Positions 58,946-64,000 of a stretch of 64,000 bases of DNA are shown piece by piece. Below the pieces are notes generated by a model, which saw only the letters and a program-made list of their open reading frames with translations, was not told the DNA's origin and did not search any database. The position numbers were made by a program, and so were the translations under genes. Positions within the stretch are counted from its first letter, which is position 1; the number at the start of each line of letters is the position of its first letter. Source of the stretch: Leucosporidium creatinivorum (taxonomy: Eukaryota; Basidiomycota; Microbotryomycetes; Leucosporidiales; Leucosporidiaceae); assembly GCA_001600635.1 (NCBI GenBank), contig BCKL01000010.1:743573-807572 (forward strand), read 5' to 3'.

Positions 58946-60223
58946 ATGTCCGCTCCCTCTACTTCTGAGCAGAGGTGAGTGTTGCAAGTCTCACCGAACC
59001 TAATACTCGAAGGATGACAGCTCGCACTCCACTGCAGCTCCACTGCGGCCTCTCTCGAGACCTTCAACGCCGCCGAGCAGCCTCGTCTGCCACCTCAATC
59101 TTATACTAGACCTCGCGATCCCTCCTCCCGGCTACAGCGCCTGGGACGAGCGGAGGTCTATACTCTCCGCCTTATCTCTCGTCTGCCATCAATGGGGCGA
59201 GAGATTCCAGCGGGAGCTCTTCGGCGATATTGTCCTCCGAACCACCGACAACGCCTTTGCGTTTCTGGAGGCTATCAAGAACACACGGCTGGCTCTATCA
59301 GTTAAGATTATACGCATGGGCTCGGTGTGGAGCGAGAAACACCCCGAAGTCGCAGGCTACAACTTGAAAGGGCATCTCGGCGAGCTCTTTCGGCGCTGTA
59401 TCAATCTCGAACGCTGCAAGTTGGTCGAGTGACGAACTTTGACGAGCGAGATTCTGTAAAGGCTAGCAGTGAGTTCTCCGCGGTCTACACGTCTCGCTCA
59501 CAGACTAACAAATCGGACTCTCCCGAGCAGACCTCCGCTCACTCAGCATCTGGGGCACATCCCTGGACAGCGATGCCATGTGTTTCCACTTCGACCTGCC
59601 CATTCTCCATCTCTTCACCTACGAGAACTCTCCCACCCCGAGGACTTCGACTTCTACTTCCCTCACCGCTTTCCCCCAACTCTCGGCGCTCCAGGCTTGT
59701 GTCGACCCGCCCGCCAGATGGCGGACCCATCCCTGTCGCGCACTACCACCCCTCCAGGCCTTCTCGCTCTCGCTCATGAACTCGGAACCAGGCGTCGTCG
59801 ACCGAACCTCCCTCGGCGATCTACTCCTCTTCGACTGCGACCTTCACTTCCTCATCAACCACATCTCCTTCGAAGCTCTCCCCTCCTCCCTTCGCTGGCT
59901 CCGCCTTACCAGCTAGCCACCAGACGAGTTCGCCCTGTACGAAGAACATGATCCCAAGATCATCACGCCGGGGTTCCGTACGCAAGAGGCTCGGCTCTCG
60001 AGGTTGGAGGAGATCATCCTCCTCGCTCGGTTCGAACTTCGAGACGACGCCGAGGTGGGAGATTTTCAGAAGCTGGGCGAGGGAGAGGGGGATTAGGATT
60101 TGGTGGGAGAGGGAGGCGCAGGAGGAGATTCCTTGGGATGAGGGGTTCTGGGAGGCAGTGAGGAGGATGGAGGCGGTCTTGGAGAGGGAGAAGGCCGAGA
60201 GTGTCGGCGGGCAAGCTGGGTGA
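58946..60223 (+). pseudogene. Decayed F-box/LRR gene, paralogue of 32391-33652
   Basis: The copy begins at ATG 58946 (MSAPSTSEQ) with an intron at the same place as its paralogue. It keeps LILDLAIPPPGYSAWDERRS, SLVCHQWGERFQRELFGDIV and LGELFRRCINLERCKLVE. Farther on are SLSIWGTSLDSDAM, SFEALPSSLRWLRLTS and WDEGFWEAVRRMEAV, each matching the intact gene. The frame is broken: a shift is needed before LILD, an in-frame TAG lies at about 59914 after WLRLTS, and another shift is needed near 60050. This is a host gene that has lost function. Confidence 0.8.
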
Positions 60224-60575
60224 TGGGCAACTCCTTGGTAGTCGAAAGTCGGCAGTGGTAGATGTCGGTGCCTGGACTTTGTATTCGAGCTGTGCTGTCC
60301 CTTACAAACTGGGGCTCGAAGCGAAGCGGACTCGTCTCTCGACAGTCTCTCGGTTCTCTCGGCTGAGGGCCAGATCCCGGCCTTTCACCACTGCTGCACT
60401 CGAAAGGACAGCAGGACAGTATGTATCAATTCCGGACTATGTGCTCGAGACTGCTGTCTCTACCTACCAAAGCTTGGGGAAGAAGACGGGAGTGCGGCTG
60501 AATGTCGGCGAAGGGGAGAGACGAAGGAGGAAGTGTCAGCGGTTCGTCGCGACGAGACGGAGCCATCGGAGAAGC
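60224..60575. other. Spacer, 352 bp
   Basis: Lies between the F-box pseudogene and the 3' end of the DUF1295 gene. No feature seen. Confidence 0.4.
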
Positions 60576-61936
60576 TCACCTCTTGTACGCCGCCCACTCG
60601 TGATCCATCTTGAACTTCTTGTCGCCCGAGGCCTGTCAAAACGAGGAGAAAGTCAGCTCAAGCCTTCCCACTCGGTCCACTCGCTCAATCAGAGACTCTG
60701 CAAGCTCACCTCCAACATAGGCACACCCGAGACATAGCGGATGAGACCGTACTCGAGCACGGGCGAGACGACCGCGGCGTAGGCGAGCCAGGCGGGGAAG
60801 AGAGGTCCGGCGACGAGTGGTGCGCTGAGGGCGGTGGTGGAGAGGATGTACTGCGCTGTCCAGAGTCCGACTTCGCCTACGTAGTTGGGATGACGGGATT
60901 GGGCCCAGAGGCCTGCCAGAGGTAGAGCGTACGGTCAGCTGAGCTCATGCGCAGAGAAGGGCAGGCTGGAAGAGAACAACGAGCGCCGAGACTCACCAGA
61001 CGAGATGAACTTCTCATCGTGCTCCTTCTTCTCCTTCTTCTCCCTCCAAGCGCTCTTCTGCCTATCGGCCGTGACCTCGTAAGCGAAGGCTCCGAGCCAC
61101 ATGGCCGCGCCGAGGGCATCGCGAACGCCGAGACGGGGTTGGAGGGCAGCAGGGATCGAGTTGACCTGTGGACGAGGAAGAGGGGTCAGCGATCCTTCCA
61201 GGGAATTTGTGAGAGCACCCGAGACGACTGATGGGCAGGACGGAGGCAGAAGAACTCACGGCGAAGACGGGGAGAGCGGTGAGGGAGACCCAAACACCTT
61301 GCATGAACCAGGCGCCGGCGAACTTGGTGGGCGACTTCTTGATCTCGTCGAAGCGAGAGTCGGAGCCCGCCTTGTGGATGCGCTGGAAGAGGAAGCTGCT
61401 CGGCGAAGGCAAGAGTCAGCTCTGCTCGCTTCTTCGCTGCTGCTGCACATGTCGGAATCCGTGCTGTGACCGCTAGAGTGCCAGTACGATGTCTAGAGAG
61501 ACTGCAGAGAGACTCGTCGAGCTCACCTTCCCAATCGACCGGCCCAGAGGACACAGAATCCGCTCATGATGAGCTGCCTCGGGTGGAAGCTCAGCAGGCC
61601 AGGGAGCTGCTTGCCCGCCATCAAAGGGCGCCAGTAGAGCGAGAGGAAGGTGCACGAGATGAAGGTGAGGGAGCCTGAGAGGTCGTAGAACTGTAGCGGT
61701 GGGTCGTTAGCGAGCGCTCAGAAGGTACAGGAGAGCGGCAGCGCACCTTCTCAGTCTGTAGAGGGACAGCCACAGCGGCACATGCTGCTTGGCTGTTGGT
61801 TGACAAGGCCGAGGTCGATGGTCAGTTCAGCTCCCGAGCTCTGAGCCGGTCATCACGCTCAGCTGTACTTCACTCACATGCCGAAAGCAGCGGCGATAGT
61901 ACCGCGCAGGGAGGTGAGAGCAGGTCCGAGTACCAT
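60576..61936 (-). CDS. DUF1295 membrane protein (steroid-reductase-like)
   Basis: Starts at ATG 61936 (MVLGPALTSLRGTIAAAFG) and stops at 60576 after DHEWAAYKR. Several membrane-spanning segments are visible: FYDLSGSLTFISCTFLSLYW, QLIMSGFCVLWAGRLG, MQGVWVSLTALPVFAV and PLFPAWLAYAAVVSPVLEY. The diagnostic element LWAQSRHPNYVGEVGLWTAQ matches the RHPNYxGE motif of DUF1295 and related 3-oxo-5-alpha-steroid reductase/isoprenylcysteine-methyltransferase-like membrane enzymes. The cytosolic loop WREKKEKKEHDEKF fits the family. About seven exons, all with consistent phases. The reaction and substrate are unknown. It probably sits in the ER or mitochondrial membrane. Confidence 0.82.
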
Positions 61937-62253
61937 GGGTGCGAGTTGTCGAGTTGAAGCTGAACGAGTGAGCGACAGGTATCCAAGAGGCGCTGGAGCC
62001 GATCCGTGAAGGTGGGGGCGTCATGCCCTTTGGCTGCAGAGCTACAGCATCAATGCGAGGGCGCTTTTGTACGGCAGTAGCTCAGTCATCGAGCTGCAGC
62101 CTTACAAGACTCGAAGCGCTGCAAACGGATGCCCCTATTCTCGGCGATCCTTTGCAAGCTCTCGGCAGCGCTGATTTATCCCTACTCAGCACTTGGATGG
62201 ACAGAAACAGAACATTCATAGCACCTGAAACTCCGACGCTAGGTCTCCACACC
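61937..62253. other. Spacer, 317 bp
   Basis: Lies between the DUF1295 start and the capping-protein stop. It should contain the DUF1295 promoter. Nothing else seen. Confidence 0.45.
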
Positions 62254-63788
62254 TCAAGCCTGCTGAGCCTGAGCCTTCCCCCTCAGTAGCCCGACGAGCT
62301 CGCCCTGCAGCGCGCGGTGCTTATTGCCCTCTGCGTATCCGACCGACGAGCGAAGAGTAGTAGTGATGTCCTTGGTTTCTGTGGACAGAGTGGGAGGTCA
62401 GCGAAAGCTCGTAGTCTGGCGAGCAGCAGCTCAGAAGGGTAGGCCGAGGAAGAGGGAGAAACGGCGAACACGACTCACTGCTGAAGTACACCTCTTGCAG
62501 CGAGCTCCTCATCTTGCCCTCCATATCTTCAATCATGCGGCCGACGTTCGATATGTGCGATGAGAGAGTCGCCGAGGTGGAGGAAGGGTCGTGAGGCGCG
62601 TCGAGCTCGTTCTGTAGAGTCAGCATCAGCGGGAAGTTCTCTCCGGCCATCCAGCTAAACCCAGCGATGAGATCACTACTCACCTGCCTCGTCATGCTAC
62701 CTCCCAACTCGACCTTGCCCTCTCCCTTGGTCTCCTCCCCTGGTGCGATGTCCTTGGCGAGGTAGAGCATGATGGTGCTCGTGAGCTTGTAGTGTGCTGT
62801 CCTTCCTCGCTCGGTCGACTCGAAGACGTGCACCGAGTCCCATGAAGCGGTCGAGCCGGCAGAGTCGTTGGCTGTTGTGGGAGAAGGACCGAGAGGGGAG
62901 AGCAGGAGGAGCGAAAGAAGCGAGGAGGCGGGAGGAGAGGGATAGGTCGCCTGTCAGCGGGAAAGGAGAAGAGTCGTCGAGAAGCGAAGACTCACTCTTC
63001 TTCAGCAGCACGACTCCAGCGAAGCCATCCTCTGTGTCCCAGAGATAGACCGAGGACACCCCACCCTCGTAGTACCTGCGAAAGAACTGAGGTGAGCAGT
63101 TGACCTCCGTCTAACGGTGAGCAGGCAGCTTACATGTCCCGGTACACGTCGAAGGCATCTCCCATCGCTGCCTCGAGCTTCCTCAACTTCGGCGAAGGGA
63201 CGGTTCCGTCGGCGAGAGGAGGGTCGTAGGCGTTGGTCCAGGGTGACCTGTGAGGGTGAGGGAAGGTCGGTGGAGGCAGTGTTGGAGGTGGATGAGAGGT
63301 TGTGGATTAAGTACGAGGTCAGCGTACGAACAAGCGGAGGGGAGTCCGAGCGGCGAGGGAGATGCTCGCTCAGTTTGAGGCTGAGCGAGTCGTAGTAGAA
63401 GCAGTGATAGAGAGCTCGGAGCCAGACTAACCTGTACGAGTCACCGTCGCGGTTGTAATCGCACACCTACAGCAGCGCCAGCCGAACAGTCCGTGCATCG
63501 TCAGCTCTGTCCTCTCCACCGCTTTCTGTACCTCTGCAGCCAGCTCACCAGGTATTGCCTTCCTCCTCCATCCACCTTAATCTTCAACGGCTGATCCACG
63601 CTGCCGAGCAGGTCATCGGCGAGGTCTGGGAGCACGGAGCAGAGCAGCTCGAGGTTGGCTTCGATGGCTTGAGGTGGTAGACGGCGGGTGAGGTCGAGGC
63701 AGGCGGTGAGAGGGTCTTCTTCTGTGTAGCGGATTAGGATCAGCTCTGTTCGTCGTTGGAGCGGGCAATGAGACGACTGACGCGACAT
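62254..63788 (-). CDS. CAP2: F-actin capping protein subunit beta
   Basis: Forms a heterodimer with the alpha subunit and caps actin-filament barbed ends. The core matches the family closely: [98 protein letters not shown] and GGSMTRQ. The C-terminal helix is [20 protein letters not shown], then [20 protein letters not shown] before TGA 62254. The model begins at ATG 63788 ([16 protein letters not shown]), giving a longer N-terminus than usual before LTRRL. An extra intron within this first exon (63776-63723, weak donor gtctca) is possible. Six or seven exons with short introns. Confidence 0.93.
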
Positions 63789-64000
63789 GGTGACGAGGTG
63801 GGGTGCGGTGAAAGCTGTAGAGCGATATAGAGGCTTAGCTGAGGCCCACGGAAGCAGCTACAGCAGTATATCAACCTACAGACAGCTGTAGAAGAGCGAG
63901 GACTGTCAAGCAGCGCGTGGTCGGGAGCCAAACCCTTTCCGAGCTTGCGCCGGCCTTCTCTCTCTGTTTCCTACGCTTCACTCTCAATTGTAGCTCATCA

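Overview
The window is nuclear DNA of a basidiomycete fungus. Almost every gene has many short introns (about 50-100 bp) with GTGAGT-like donors, CTGAC-type branch sites and CAG/TAG acceptors. GC content is high. Several gene types are basidiomycete in flavour: a DUF7918 protein, F-box/LRR genes and an expanded Zn2Cys6 factor. A red-yeast or smut-like Pucciniomycotina (for example Microbotryomycetes) is my best guess, but this is an inference. Because GC is high, all six frames are open over long stretches, so I built gene models by joining exons by eye. The sequence also contains ambiguous bases (N) and some probable indels, mainly at 21.5 kb, 28.8-31.4 kb and 35.0 kb.

Layout. 0.2-2.7 kb: a mitochondrial carnitine/acylcarnitine-type carrier and a small protein with a mitochondrial-type leader. 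2.7-5.9 kb: no convincing gene, but a 5' half-tRNA fragment and a 28-bp direct repeat. 5.9-17.2 kb: two large multi-exon genes I cannot assign, on opposite strands, with one doubtful small model between them. 17.4 kb: an intact, intron-bearing tRNA-Arg(TCG). 18-21.1 kb: a membrane-protein gene with an unsettled frame, then a six-exon histone H3 variant that looks like CENP-A/Cse4.

21.4-35.2 kb: a 1,250-bp near-perfect inverted repeat. Its arms (21432-22681 and 33873-35122) start inside a tRNA-Arg 3' end and flank 11.2 kb. Between the arms lie an NDT80/PhoG-type transcription factor, an F-box/LRR gene, a DUF7918 gene, an N-rich damaged stretch and a second F-box gene.

35.6-64 kb is a dense array of ordinary genes: FAF2/UBXD8-like UBX protein, GPI-anchored GH105-like glycosidase, Zn2Cys6 transcription factor with poly-Q tail, riboflavin kinase and RRP12 sharing a divergent promoter, a RING-like plus RRM protein, an Iec1-like C2H2 zinc-finger protein, a decayed paralogue of the 33-kb F-box gene, a DUF1295 membrane enzyme, and the beta subunit of F-actin capping protein. 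I see no operon-like or cluster logic. The most unusual structure is the tRNA-linked inverted repeat together with the scattered tRNA-Arg fragments.
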